This document shows positions 1-7,387 of a DNA stretch of 19,644 bases, one piece after another. The notes under the pieces are model-generated. The model searched no databases. It was not told the origin of the DNA and saw only the letters and a program-made list of their open reading frames with translations. Made by a program: the position numbers and the translations under genes. How positions within the stretch are numbered: position 1 is the first letter of the stretch; every line of letters begins with the position of its first letter. The stretch comes from CAZJNX01 sp964547415 (GTDB lineage Bacteria; Pseudomonadota; Alphaproteobacteria; Rhizobiales; Amorphaceae): positions 1-19,644 of the forward strand of contig CAZJNX010000081.1 in assembly GCA_964547415.1 (NCBI GenBank), in the 5' to 3' direction.

Positions 1-1558
1 CGAACATCGCCCGGTGGAGCATGACGGGGACGTGCTTCTCGCCGTCGGGCCCGATGTAGAACGCGCCGAGACGGCCCGGCATGTTGAGGTCGACCTGCAG
101 CGTGCCGCACTGCCAGTCGCGCCCGATCGCGTCGCGCAGGACGTACTCGAGCTTCGGTCCGTAGAAGGCGCCCTCCCCGGGGTTCAGCGTCCAGGGCCGC
201 GCCGTGCGCTCCAGCACCTGCTTGAGCGCGGCCTCGGCCTTGTCCCAGGTCGCGTCGGCGCCGACGCGCTTGTCCGGCCGGTCGGAGAAATTGATGCGCA
301 CGTCCTCGAAGCCGAAGTCGGCGTAGATCGACAGGATCATGTCGTTGACCGCGAGGCACTCCTCGGCGATCTGGTCCTCCGTGCAGAAGATGTGCGCGTC
401 GTCCTGCGTGAAGGCGCGCACCCGCAACAGGCCGTGCAGCGCGCCCGACGGCTCGTAGCGGTGGACCTTGCCGAACTCGGCGAGCTTGACCGGCAGATCG
501 CGGTAGCTCTTCAGCCCGTGCTTGAAGATCTGCACATGGCCGGGACAGTTCATGGGCTTGAGCGCATAGTCCCGGTCGTCCGGGGTCTCGGCCATGAACA
601 TGTGCTCGCGGAACTTCTCGGCGTGGCCCGAGCGCTCCCACAGGGACAGGTCGAGCACCTCCGGGCTGTTGATCTCCTGGTAGCCGGCCTCGTCCTGGCG
701 GCGGCGCATGTAGCCGACGAGGGTCTGGTAGAGCGTCCAGCCCGCCGGGTGCCAGAAGACNNNNNNNNNNGCGCCCGGCGCCTCCTCCTGGAAGTGGAAC
801 AGGTCGAGCTCCCGGCCGAGGCGGCGATGGTCCCGCCTCTCCGCCTCCTCCAGCATGTGGAGGTATTGTTCGAGATCTTCCTTCGAGGCCCACGCGGTGC
901 CGTAGATGCGGGTCAGCATCGGCCGCTCCGGGTCGCCCCGCCAGTAGGCGCCGGCCACCTTCGTGAGCTTGAAGGCGCTGCCCACGTGGCCGGTGGACGG
1001 CATGTGCGGCCCGCGGCACAGGTCGAACCACTCTCCCTGCCGGTAGATGCGGATCTCCTGGTCCTCGGGAATCGCGTCGACGAGCTCCACCTTGAAGCCC
1101 TCGCCCATCTGCGCGAAGGTGTCCTGCGCGCGCTTCCGGTCCCACACCTCCTTGGTGAAGGGGGCGTTGCGCGCGATGATCTCGCGCATCTTCTCCTCGA
1201 TCTTCGGGAAATCCTCCGGCGTGAAGGGCTCGTCCCGCGCGAAATCGTAATAAAAGCCGTTCTCGATGACGGGGCCGATGGTCACCTGGGTGCCCGGCCA
1301 CAGGCTCTGCACCGCCTCGGCGAGGACGTGGGCGGCGTCATGGCGGATGAGCTCGAGGGCGCGCGGATCGTCGCGGGTGACGATCTCGATCCGCGCGTCC
1401 CTCCCGATCGGGTCGGACAGGTCCACGAGCTGGCCGTCCACGGTCGCGGCGACGGCCTTCTTCGCGAGGGACTTGGAGATGCCGGCGGCGACGTCCGCGC
1501 CGGTTGCGCCCGCTGGGAACTCGCGCACGGCGCCGTCGGGGAAGGTGAGATGGATCAT
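1..1558 (-). CDS. thrS: Threonine--tRNA ligase (partial, 3' end outside window)
   Basis: Charges tRNA(Thr) with threonine in the cytosol. Translation from the ATG at 1558 gives an N-terminal TGS domain (about residues 1-62). The editing domain follows, with HDAAH at 73-77 and CRGPH at 181-185, the expected metal-site residues for removing mischarged serine. The class II core then shows QEEAPG, VFWHPAGW, KPMNCPGH, the motif 2 stretch RYEPSGALHGLLRVR, and VPVMLHRAMF at the window edge. Those three core sites carry the expected zinc-site Cys, His and His. About 519 codons are present against about 640-660 for the family, so the anticodon-binding domain lies off the left edge. A GAAGG ribosome-binding site sits about 9 bases before the ATG. 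A 10-N gap (761-770) interrupts the core right after QEEAPG; the frame is kept across it, but the spacing is probably wrong (see findings). Confidence 0.97.
   Translation of the reverse strand, partial: MIHLTFPDGAVREFPAGATGADVAAGISKSLAKKAVAATVDGQLVDLSDPIGRDARIEIVTRDDPRALELIRHDAAHVLAEAVQSLWPGTQVTIGPVIENGFYYDFARDEPFTPEDFPKIEEKMREIIARNAPFTKEVWDRKRAQDTFAQMGEGFKVELVDAIPEDQEIRIYRQGEWFDLCRGPHMPSTGHVGSAFKLTKVAGAYWRGDPERPMLTRIYGTAWASKEDLEQYLHMLEEAERRDHRRLGRELDLFHFQEEAPGXXXXVFWHPAGWTLYQTLVGYMRRRQDEAGYQEINSPEVLDLSLWERSGHAEKFREHMFMAETPDDRDYALKPMNCPGHVQIFKHGLKSYRDLPVKLAEFGKVHRYEPSGALHGLLRVRAFTQDDAHIFCTEDQIAEECLAVNDMILSIYADFGFEDVRINFSDRPDKRVGADATWDKAEAALKQVLERTARPWTLNPGEGAFYGPKLEYVLRDAIGRDWQCGTLQVDLNMPGRLGAFYIGPDGEKHVPVMLHRAMF
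761..770. other. Assembly gap (10 N) inside thrS
   Basis: Ten N bases are the only ambiguous bases in the window. They fall between the QEEAPG and VFWHPAGW segments of thrS. A fixed run of ten is typical of a scaffolding placeholder and not of a measured length. Confidence 0.95.
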
Positions 1559-1827
1559 GGTCGAGCCTTCGGTCTGCTCACTCGCTGCCAACAAGTGCAG
1601 GTAAGCGATGGTCGGTGTCGGAAGCTTGCGCCCGGGCGGAGCCGCATGGCGCGCCACCCGTGCCTTTCCCCGGCCACGCCGTCAAGCGCGGCGGGCGCGA
1701 GTCGGCATCCCGCAACCTGGCGGGGGTTTTCATCGGGCCGCAAGTCTGGTTTCCTAGGTGAGAAGCCCGCTCGCGGTATGGAAGGGCATGCCGCACCGAA
1801 GACCACCAAAACGATCCGAGGCCCCAC

Positions 1828-2244
1828 GTGTTCGCGACGATCATGGTTCCGGTGGATCTCGCCCACCTCGAGCACCTGGAAAAGGCGCTTTCAGTCGCGG
1901 CCGATCTCGGCCGCCATTACGACGCGACGGTGACCTACGTGAGCGTGACCACCGAGGCGCCATCGGCCCTCGCCCACAACCCGCAGGAGTTCGGCCACAA
2001 GCTGAAGGCGTTCGCGGAGGAGCAGGCGGCGAGCCGCGGGTTCTCGAAGGCCGACGCCCGCGCCTACGCCAGCCACGACCCGGCGGTGGACCTCAACTGG
2101 ACGCTCATGAAGGCGATCGAGGACACCGGGGCCGACCTCGTGGTGATGGCCTCGCACAAGCCGGGCCTGCCGGAATACCTCTTCTCCTCCCACGGGGGGC
2201 ACATGGCGAGCCACGCGCCGGTCTCCGTGCTCGTGGTGCGCTAG
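1828..2244 (+). CDS. Universal stress protein, UspA family
   Basis: A single-domain Usp fold protein of 138 residues, the usual length. It starts FATIMVPVDLAHLEHLEKAL (the first beta strand and Asp of the family), has GADLVVMASHKPG at about 107-119, and ends APVSVLVVR, the standard last strand. The usual nucleotide-binding signature (G-x2-G-x9-G-S/T) is not intact: the loop reads SHKPGLPEYLFSSHGGHMAS, so ATP binding is uncertain. The start is GTG at 1828, chosen because the first Usp strand begins one residue later; the ribosome-binding site is weak. It lies 196 bp before a BCCT transporter on the same strand. By analogy with TeaD, the Usp that modulates the ectoine transporter TeaABC of Halomonas, it may regulate that uptake system. 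That role is inference. Confidence 0.9.
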   Translation: MFATIMVPVDLAHLEHLEKALSVAADLGRHYDATVTYVSVTTEAPSALAHNPQEFGHKLKAFAEEQAASRGFSKADARAYASHDPAVDLNWTLMKAIEDTGADLVVMASHKPGLPEYLFSSHGGHMASHAPVSVLVVR

Positions 2245-2294
2245 GGGCGGAACCTGCCGCCCGCCCGGCCCGACCGCGGCCGGCGATCGCCCGG

Positions 2295-2310
2295 CGGGGC
2301 CGCGGCCCCG
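2295..2310. repeat. 16-bp perfect GC palindrome between usp and BCCT gene
   Basis: CGGGGCCGCGGCCCCG is self-complementary and lies 51 bp after the usp stop. It could form a hairpin that ends or attenuates transcription between usp and the transporter gene. No T-run follows, and in DNA this GC-rich such palindromes also arise by chance. Confidence 0.4.
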
Positions 2311-2440
2311 TCCCGCGTCCGGACCGGCGCGCGCGGGCGAGGCGGTCCTGCGAGCCGGTCCCCCGCGCCGGAGGGGCAGGGCCGGTGCTGGCGCCGCGCA
2401 GCGGCCGACGCGAAGAAACGAACAGCCCGGAGGCAGCTTC

Positions 2441-4165
2441 ATGACGACGAACACCGCGGACGATCCGGCCGGCGACCTCGGGATCGCCGCACCGGAAGGC
2501 CATACCGACATCATCGAAACGGACTATCACGTCGGCCAGGACAACATATCCGGCCGGTACGGATGGTTCACGATCGATATCCATAACCCGGTGTTCCTGA
2601 TCTCGGGCGGTTTCGCGGTCCTGTTCGTGGTGCTGACCATCGCCTTCCACGACGCCGCCGAGCCCCTGTTCACCGGGCTGCGCGGCTGGCTGGTCAGCGC
2701 GCTCGACTGGTTCTTCCTGTCGGCGGCCAACATCTTCGTGCTGCTGTGCCTGTTCCTGATCGTCTCGCCGCTCGGCAACGTGCGGATCGGCGGCGTGGAC
2801 GCGCGGCCGGACTACGGATACCTTGGCTGGTTCGCCATGCTCTTCGCCGCGGGCATGGGCATCGGCCTCATGTTCTTCGGCGTGCTCGAGCCGGTCTACC
2901 ACATGGCGCTGTCCGAGCCGCTCGGCACGCCCGCCCCGTTCGACGCCGAGGGCAACCTCATCCCGGAGAACGTGGCGGCCGCGCGCGACGCGGGCATGGC
3001 GGCCACCATCTTCCACTGGGGCCTGCACCCGTGGGCGATCTACGCGGTGGTGGCGCTCTCCCTCGCCATCTTCGCCTACAACAAGGGCCTGCCGCTCACC
3101 GTCCGCTCGATCTTCTATCCGATCTTCGGCGACCGGGTGTGGGGCTGGACCGGCCACGTGATCGACACCCTCGCCGTGCTCGCCACCCTGTTCGGCCTCG
3201 CCACGTCCCTCGGCTTCGGCGCGACGCAGGCGAACGCGGGCCTGTCCTTCGTCTACGGGCTGCCCAACACCGTCACCATGCAGGTGATCCTCATCATCGG
3301 CATCACGCTGGTGGCGCTCTACTCGGTGGTGCGCGGCCTCGACGCCGGGGTGAAGCGGCTGTCCGAGCTCAACATGATCCTCGCGGGCATCCTCCTCCTG
3401 TTCGTGATCCTCGTCGGGCCCACCGTCCTGCTCGCCACCGGCTTCGTGGAGTATCTGGCGGCCTACGTGCGCGACCTCATCCCCCTGTCCAACCCGTTCG
3501 AGCAGAGCTTCCTGCCCCTGCCGGACTGGATCGAGCGCGAGGACGATTCCTTCCGCGAGGGCTGGACGGCCTTCTACTGGGCCTGGTGGATCTCCTGGTC
3601 GCCGTTCGTCGGCATGTTCATCGCGCGGGTGTCGCGCGGGCGGACGGTGCGCGAGTTCGTGGTGTGCGTGCTCATCATCCCGTCCATCGTGTCGGTGCTG
3701 TGGATGACCGCCTTCGGCGGCACGGCGATCGAGCAGGTGGTCACCAGCGCCGACAGCGCGGTCAGGGCTTACGTGATCGACAGCTACAGCCCGGAGCTGT
3801 CCCTGTTCGGGATGCTGGACGACCTGCCGCTCGCCACGATCACGTCCACGATCGCGATCGTCCTCGTGATCGTGTTCTTCGTCACCTCCTCGGACTCCGG
3901 CTCGCTGGTGATCGACACCATCACCGCCGGCGGCAAGGTGAACGCCCCGGTCGGCCAGCGCGTGTTCTGGGCGACGTTCGAGGGCCTGGTGGCCATCGCG
4001 CTCTTGCTCGGCGGCGGCCTCACCGCCCTGCAGGCGATGGCGGTCTCCACCGGCTTCCCGTTCGCCATCGTGCTGCTGCTCGCCTGCTATGCCCTCCTGA
4101 AGGGCCTCGCGAGCGAGCGGGCGGCGGTGAAGACCGCGCGGGCCGAGGCGGCCGCCGCCGAATAG
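2441..4165 (+). CDS. BCCT family glycine betaine/choline/carnitine transporter
   Basis: A 574-residue inner-membrane carrier for quaternary-ammonium osmolytes. About 12 hydrophobic segments follow a polar N-terminus of about 48 residues. Two family signatures are clear. The glycine-rich unwound helix reads GMGIGLMFFGVLEP (138-151), which matches the sodium-coupled BetP/BetT type and not the CaiT type. The aromatic substrate cage region reads FYWAWWISWSPFVGMF (about 377-392), followed by SRGRTVREF. The C-terminal tail is short (about 20 residues, Ala/Lys rich), so it lacks the long osmosensing tail known for some BetT proteins. A GGAGG ribosome-binding site lies about 7 bases before the ATG. 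Upstream is the Usp gene. The stop is only 3 bp from the end of the convergent yidD. Glycine betaine is the likeliest substrate, but sequence alone does not settle betaine against choline. Confidence 0.95.
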   Translation: MTTNTADDPAGDLGIAAPEGHTDIIETDYHVGQDNISGRYGWFTIDIHNPVFLISGGFAVLFVVLTIAFHDAAEPLFTGLRGWLVSALDWFFLSAANIFVLLCLFLIVSPLGNVRIGGVDARPDYGYLGWFAMLFAAGMGIGLMFFGVLEPVYHMALSEPLGTPAPFDAEGNLIPENVAAARDAGMAATIFHWGLHPWAIYAVVALSLAIFAYNKGLPLTVRSIFYPIFGDRVWGWTGHVIDTLAVLATLFGLATSLGFGATQANAGLSFVYGLPNTVTMQVILIIGITLVALYSVVRGLDAGVKRLSELNMILAGILLLFVILVGPTVLLATGFVEYLAAYVRDLIPLSNPFEQSFLPLPDWIEREDDSFREGWTAFYWAWWISWSPFVGMFIARVSRGRTVREFVVCVLIIPSIVSVLWMTAFGGTAIEQVVTSADSAVRAYVIDSYSPELSLFGMLDDLPLATITSTIAIVLVIVFFVTSSDSGSLVIDTITAGGKVNAPVGQRVFWATFEGLVAIALLLGGGLTALQAMAVSTGFPFAIVLLLACYALLKGLASERAAVKTARAEAAAAE

Positions 4166-4168
4166 CGG

Positions 4169-4537
4169 CTAGACATCGAGACGGGTCGCGGGGTCGATGT
4201 GCCCCGCGCCCCAGCGGCCCGCCCGCCAGGGCGCCCACCAGCGCACCGTTTCGGGCAGGCGCTCCGGCACCGGGTCGAAGCCCGAGGCGCCGAAGGGGTT
4301 GCAGCGCACGAGCCGCGCGAGGGTCATGAAGCCGCCGTACCACAGGCCGAAGCGGGCGATCGCCTCGTCACCGTAGGCCGAGCAGGTGGGAAGGTAGCGG
4401 CAGCTCCGCCCGAGGAAGGGCGACAGGGTCAGCTGGTAGCCGCGGATCAGGAGCCGCGCGGCGCGTGCGGGCCCGGATCGGCCGCCGCTCCGTGCGGTGG
4501 CGTCGGGGGGGTGGGCGCTGGCGCATCGCCTGCACAA
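4169..4537 (-). CDS. yidD: Membrane protein insertion efficiency factor YidD
   Basis: A small membrane-associated protein that helps YidC/Sec insert inner-membrane proteins. The 122-residue product carries the family core LLIRGYQLTLSPFLGRSCRY (29-48) followed by LPTCSAYGDEAI, and RLVRCNPFGASGFDPVP (75-91), with the conserved cysteines at 46, 52 and 79. The N-terminal 25 residues are not conserved. The only start that fits is TTG at 4537: the ATG at 4526 is in another frame, and no ATG or GTG lies in frame before the core. It begins 9 bases after the stop of the IscU-like gene, so the two are very likely co-transcribed and the ribosome-binding site (GAGG type) overlaps the upstream gene end. 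The gene ends 3 bp from the convergent BCCT gene. Confidence 0.93.
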   Translation of the reverse strand: MCRRCASAHPPDATARSGGRSGPARAARLLIRGYQLTLSPFLGRSCRYLPTCSAYGDEAIARFGLWYGGFMTLARLVRCNPFGASGFDPVPERLPETVRWWAPWRAGRWGAGHIDPATRLDV

Positions 4538-4546
4538 GGGCGCGCC

Positions 4547-5011
4547 TCAGCCCTCGCTCGCGGCGGACGCGGGCACGGCGCCCGCCTTCGCCGCGGCCGC
4601 GTCGAGGGCGGCCACCACGGCGTCGAAGGTGAGGAGGGTCGAGGCGTGGCGGGCCTTGTGCTCGCGCACCGGCACGAAGGCGGCAAGGTCCGCCCAGCGG
4701 CCCTCCGGCGGCTCCCCGCCCTCCTTCAGCATCCGGTACATCTTGTCGCGGAGGGTCCGCAGCTCGTCCGCCGTCGCGCCCACCACGTGATGCGCCATCA
4801 CCGAGGAGGACGCCTGCCCGAGGGCGCACGCCTTCACGTCGTGGCCGAAGTCGGTCACCGTGTCGCCGTCCACCTTGAGGTCCACGGTCACGGACGAGCC
4901 GCACAGGCGGGAACGCACGGTGGCCGTGCCGTCCGGCGCCTCGAGGCGCCCGAGCCGGGGGATGTTGCCGGCGAACGCGAGGATCCGCCCGTTGTAGATC
5001 TCGTCGATCAT
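4547..5011 (-). CDS. IscU/NifU-like iron-sulfur cluster assembly scaffold protein
   Basis: A 154-residue NifU_N domain protein. The first cluster cysteine is in SRLCGSS (C37), followed by the acidic stretch VTVDLKVDGD. The second is in KACALGQASSS (C62), the second signature loop of the family. The third position, expected as a Cys before the last helix, is replaced by basic residues in VREHKARHAST (about 115-124). The protein therefore resembles the divergent alphaproteobacterial IscU-like family and not classical IscU or SufU. It may hold or hand over Fe-S clusters by a different ligand set, or have another role; this is inference. The ATG at 5011 has a GAGGGG ribosome-binding site. It leads a two-gene leftward unit with yidD. 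No isc, suf or nif partner genes are nearby. Confidence 0.88.
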   Translation of the reverse strand: MIDEIYNGRILAFAGNIPRLGRLEAPDGTATVRSRLCGSSVTVDLKVDGDTVTDFGHDVKACALGQASSSVMAHHVVGATADELRTLRDKMYRMLKEGGEPPEGRWADLAAFVPVREHKARHASTLLTFDAVVAALDAAAAKAGAVPASAASEG

Positions 5012-5066
5012 CGCCGTCCCCTCCTGCTTCGCGGTTCCCCCGCCCCCTCGCCCGCACCGGCGGCCC

Positions 5067-5084
5067 CGTTGCATCGGCGCAACG
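5067..5084. repeat. Inverted repeat in the divergent iscU-like/folE promoter region
   Basis: CGTTGC (5067-5072) and GCAACG (5079-5084) form perfect 6-bp arms around a 6-base centre. It sits 55 bp before the start of the leftward IscU-like gene and 125 bp before folE. It could be an operator or a leader hairpin. No regulator family is recognised from it. Confidence 0.3.
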
Positions 5085-5209
5085 CCCGGGCGCGGCGGCT
5101 GCTTGCGCCTTCCGGCACTTGCCGGGGGCGTGCAAATGTCCATGTGCATCCCGGCCGGACGGATGACAACCTTTCCGCCCTGCGACCCTGCCACCCTCAA
5201 GGAACGTTC

Positions 5210-5890
5210 ATGGCCACGATCGTGAAGACTGCCGACCGCTTCGACCACCTGAAGCGCGCGGATGCTTCCGGCGACCTTGCCTCTCCCGCGTCCGAACCGC
5301 GCCGTCCCACCCGCGCCGAGGCGGAGGACGCCGTGCGCACCCTCCTCGCCTTCGCGGGCGACGACCCGGCGCGGGAGGGCCTCGTCGACACGCCCGGCCG
5401 GGTGGCGCGCGCCTATGCGGACCTCTTCTCCGGCTACGCGGCCGACCCGGGCGAGATCCTGTCCACCGTGTTCGAGGACGTGGCCGGCTATGACGACATG
5501 GTGCTGGTGCGGGACATCCCGTTCTTCTCCCACTGCGAGCACCACATGGTCCCCTTCTTCGGCCATGCCCACATCGCCTACTATCCGCACAGCGGCGTCG
5601 TGGGCCTGTCCAAGCTCGCCCGCCTCGTGGATCTCTACGCCCGCCGCCTGCAGACGCAGGAGACGATGACCGCCCAGATCGCCGCGGCCATGGAGACGCA
5701 CCTGCGGCCGAAGGGAGTCGCGATCCTCCTGGAGGCGGAGCACATGTGCATGACGATGCGCGGCGTCCAGAAGCCGGGCGCGAGCACGGTGACGGCCCGC
5801 TTCACCGGCGTCTTCGACAAGGACGAGGGCGAGCAGCGGCGCTTCTTCACCATCCTCGGCCGCGGCGGGCAGGGCCGGTCGGGCCGATGA
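5210..5890 (+). CDS. folE: GTP cyclohydrolase I (type IA)
   Basis: Converts GTP to 7,8-dihydroneopterin triphosphate, the first step of tetrahydrofolate (and related pterin) synthesis. The 226-residue protein has the zinc ligands C109 and H112 in FFSHCEHHMVPFFG and C180 in EHMCMTMRG. It also has the family stretches DTPGRVARAY, GLSKLARLVDLYARRLQ and the C-terminal RRFFTILGR. The first 34 residues are a variable extension. Presence of all three zinc ligands puts it in the zinc-dependent FolE1 class and not the FolE2 class. The ATG at 5210 is preceded by AAGGAA. The stop overlaps the start of hisI (ATGA), so the two are translationally coupled. Confidence 0.98.
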   Translation: MATIVKTADRFDHLKRADASGDLASPASEPRRPTRAEAEDAVRTLLAFAGDDPAREGLVDTPGRVARAYADLFSGYAADPGEILSTVFEDVAGYDDMVLVRDIPFFSHCEHHMVPFFGHAHIAYYPHSGVVGLSKLARLVDLYARRLQTQETMTAQIAAAMETHLRPKGVAILLEAEHMCMTMRGVQKPGASTVTARFTGVFDKDEGEQRRFFTILGRGGQGRSGR

Positions 5891-6309
5891 GCGAGGAGAG
5901 CGCGCCCTTCCCGCCCCCGGGCGACAGGGACGCGCTGGAGCGGGGGGCCGCCCTCACCCCTCGCTTCAACGCCGATGGCCTCATGACGGCCGTCGCGGTG
6001 GACGCCGCCTCGGGCGAGGTCCTGATGGTGGCCCACATGAACGCCGAGGCCCTCGCCGCCACCCTCGCCACGGGCACGGCCCACTACTACAGCCGCTCCC
6101 GCGGGCGGCTGTGGATGAAGGGCGAGTCGTCGGGCCAGGTCCAGACGGTGGAGGAGATCCGCGTCGACTGCGACCAGGACGCCCTCGTCCTTCGCGTGCG
6201 CGTCGGCGGCGACGGCAACAGCTGCCACACCGGCGCGCGCACCTGCTTCTATCGCCGCGTCGCCACCGCCCCCGACGGCACGCCCCGGCTCGTCCCCGCC
6301 GCGGACTGA
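5887..6309 (+). CDS. hisI: Phosphoribosyl-AMP cyclohydrolase
   Basis: Opens the adenine ring of phosphoribosyl-AMP, the third step of histidine synthesis. The 140-residue protein is the stand-alone cyclohydrolase without a fused HisE domain. It shows VLMVAHMNAEAL, AHYYSRSRGRLWMKGESSG (66-84), the metal site DCDQD (94-98) and GNSCHTGARTCFYR (110-123). The zinc cysteines are C95, C113 and C120. The ATG overlaps the folE stop by 4 bases (5887-5890). Pairing of hisI with folE is common in this bacterial group; both enzymes open a purine ring, but the link is probably positional and not a shared pathway. Confidence 0.98.
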   Translation: MSEESAPFPPPGDRDALERGAALTPRFNADGLMTAVAVDAASGEVLMVAHMNAEALAATLATGTAHYYSRSRGRLWMKGESSGQVQTVEEIRVDCDQDALVLRVRVGGDGNSCHTGARTCFYRRVATAPDGTPRLVPAAD

Positions 6310-6340
6310 CGTCGGCGCTGGCCCACGCCTCCGCCCGGCG

Positions 6341-6378
6341 ATTCCGGCGGACAGACGAGGCGCCGACATTCCGGCGGA
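6341..6378. repeat. Direct repeats of ATTCCGGCGGA, with a copy near the window end
   Basis: ATTCCGGCGGA occurs at 6341-6351 and 6368-6378 in the 97-bp gap between the convergent hisI and exchanger genes. The second copy belongs to a 17-base unit (GCCGACATTCCGGCGGA, 6362-6378) that recurs exactly at 19435-19451. The unit contains a small inverted repeat (CGCCG, loop ACATTC, CGGCG), so it could fold as a hairpin and act as part of a bidirectional terminator, or be a dispersed repeat. Confidence 0.6.
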
Positions 6379-6406
6379 GCCGACCCCTCTGGCCCGCAAG
6401 GACGGG

Positions 6407-7387
6407 TCAGGCCGGCCAGAGCCAGGCGATGTAGGCGACGTAGCCCGCCAGGAGGACCGCCCCTTCCGCCCGCCCGATGCGCTTGCCGGTCGCGGCGAAC
6501 ACCACGAGGAGCACGGAGACGGCGACCATCACCAGGTTGTCGAACCGGACGATCTCCGGCGGCACCCCCGTCGGGGCGATCAGGGCCGTGACGCCGCCGA
6601 TGCCGAGGATGTTGTAGACGTTGGAGCCGACGACGTTGCCGAAGGCGACGTCGCTCTCGCGGCGGATCGCCGCCACCACCGAGGTGACGAGCTCGGGCAT
6701 CGACGTGCCGACCGCCACGATGGTGAGGCCGATCACCGTCTCGGAGATGCCGAAGGCGCGGGCGAGGTTCACCGCCCCGTCGACGAGGAGGGAGCCGCCG
6801 AGCACCACCAGCACGAGGCCGCCCACCGCGATCCCGAGGGACAGGGCGAGCGGGCGCGGCGCGCCGGGACGCGGCGCGAGGGCGGGGTCGGCCTCCTGCG
6901 TGGCGAGGCTCTTGTCGTAGACCGCGCCGTGCCCTCCGGCCGCCACCCGCTCCTGCCGGATCGACAGGACGATGTAGGCGGCGAGCGCGAGGAAGAACGC
7001 CCCGCCGACCACGCGGCCCATGGGGACGAGGAAGGCGAGCACGGCGAACACGCAAGCGACCGCCACCATGACGGCGCCGTCCCGCTTCAGGGCGGCGGAG
7101 GAGACGACCATCGGCATCAGGAGCGTCGACACGCCGAGGATCAGGAGGATGTTGGCGAGGTTGGAGCCGACGATGTTGCCGTAGGCGATCCCGGGGGATC
7201 CGGCGAGGGCGGCCTGGACGGACGTCACGAGCTCGGGCGTGGAGGTGCCGAAGCCGACGAGGGTGAGGCCGATCACGAGGGGCGAGACGCCGAGCCGGTC
7301 CGCGACGGCGACGGCCCCGCGCACGAGAAGCTCGCCACCCGCGACGAGGAGGACGAACCCCGCGACAAGGGGCAGGAAGGTGTCCAA
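6407..7387 (-). CDS. Calcium/sodium antiporter, CaCA superfamily (YrbG type)
   Basis: A 326-residue inner-membrane cation exchanger that exports Ca2+ in exchange for Na+ (some relatives also use K+). It contains the two inverted alpha repeats of the family. The first has GFGTSTPELVTSV (45-57) and AYGNIVGSNLANI. The second has AVGTSMPELVTSV (225-237) and AFGNVVGSNVYNI. The acidic residues in the two TPEL/MPEL helices are the ion-binding glutamates. About ten hydrophobic segments are split by a polar loop (about 144-180). The start is TTG at 7387: an in-frame TGA lies 18 bases upstream, no other start codon fits before the first membrane helix, and GGAG sits before it. It is transcribed alone and converges with hisI. 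Confidence 0.96.
   Translation of the reverse strand: MDTFLPLVAGFVLLVAGGELLVRGAVAVADRLGVSPLVIGLTLVGFGTSTPELVTSVQAALAGSPGIAYGNIVGSNLANILLILGVSTLLMPMVVSSAALKRDGAVMVAVACVFAVLAFLVPMGRVVGGAFFLALAAYIVLSIRQERVAAGGHGAVYDKSLATQEADPALAPRPGAPRPLALSLGIAVGGLVLVVLGGSLLVDGAVNLARAFGISETVIGLTIVAVGTSMPELVTSVVAAIRRESDVAFGNVVGSNVYNILGIGGVTALIAPTGVPPEIVRFDNLVMVAVSVLLVVFAATGKRIGRAEGAVLLAGYVAYIAWLWPA

Noticed and set aside
14..1933. A 639-codon plus-strand frame across thrS
   Set aside because: It is the antisense shadow of thrS and passes through the N gap; it has no domain resemblance.
4199..5890. A 563-codon frame that would extend folE upstream
   Set aside because: The upstream part is antisense to yidD and the IscU-like gene. 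The ATG at 5210 with AAGGAA gives a normal 226-residue FolE.
5887..6309. HisI-HisE fusion
   Set aside because: The product ends right after the cyclohydrolase domain (140 residues); no HisE domain follows.
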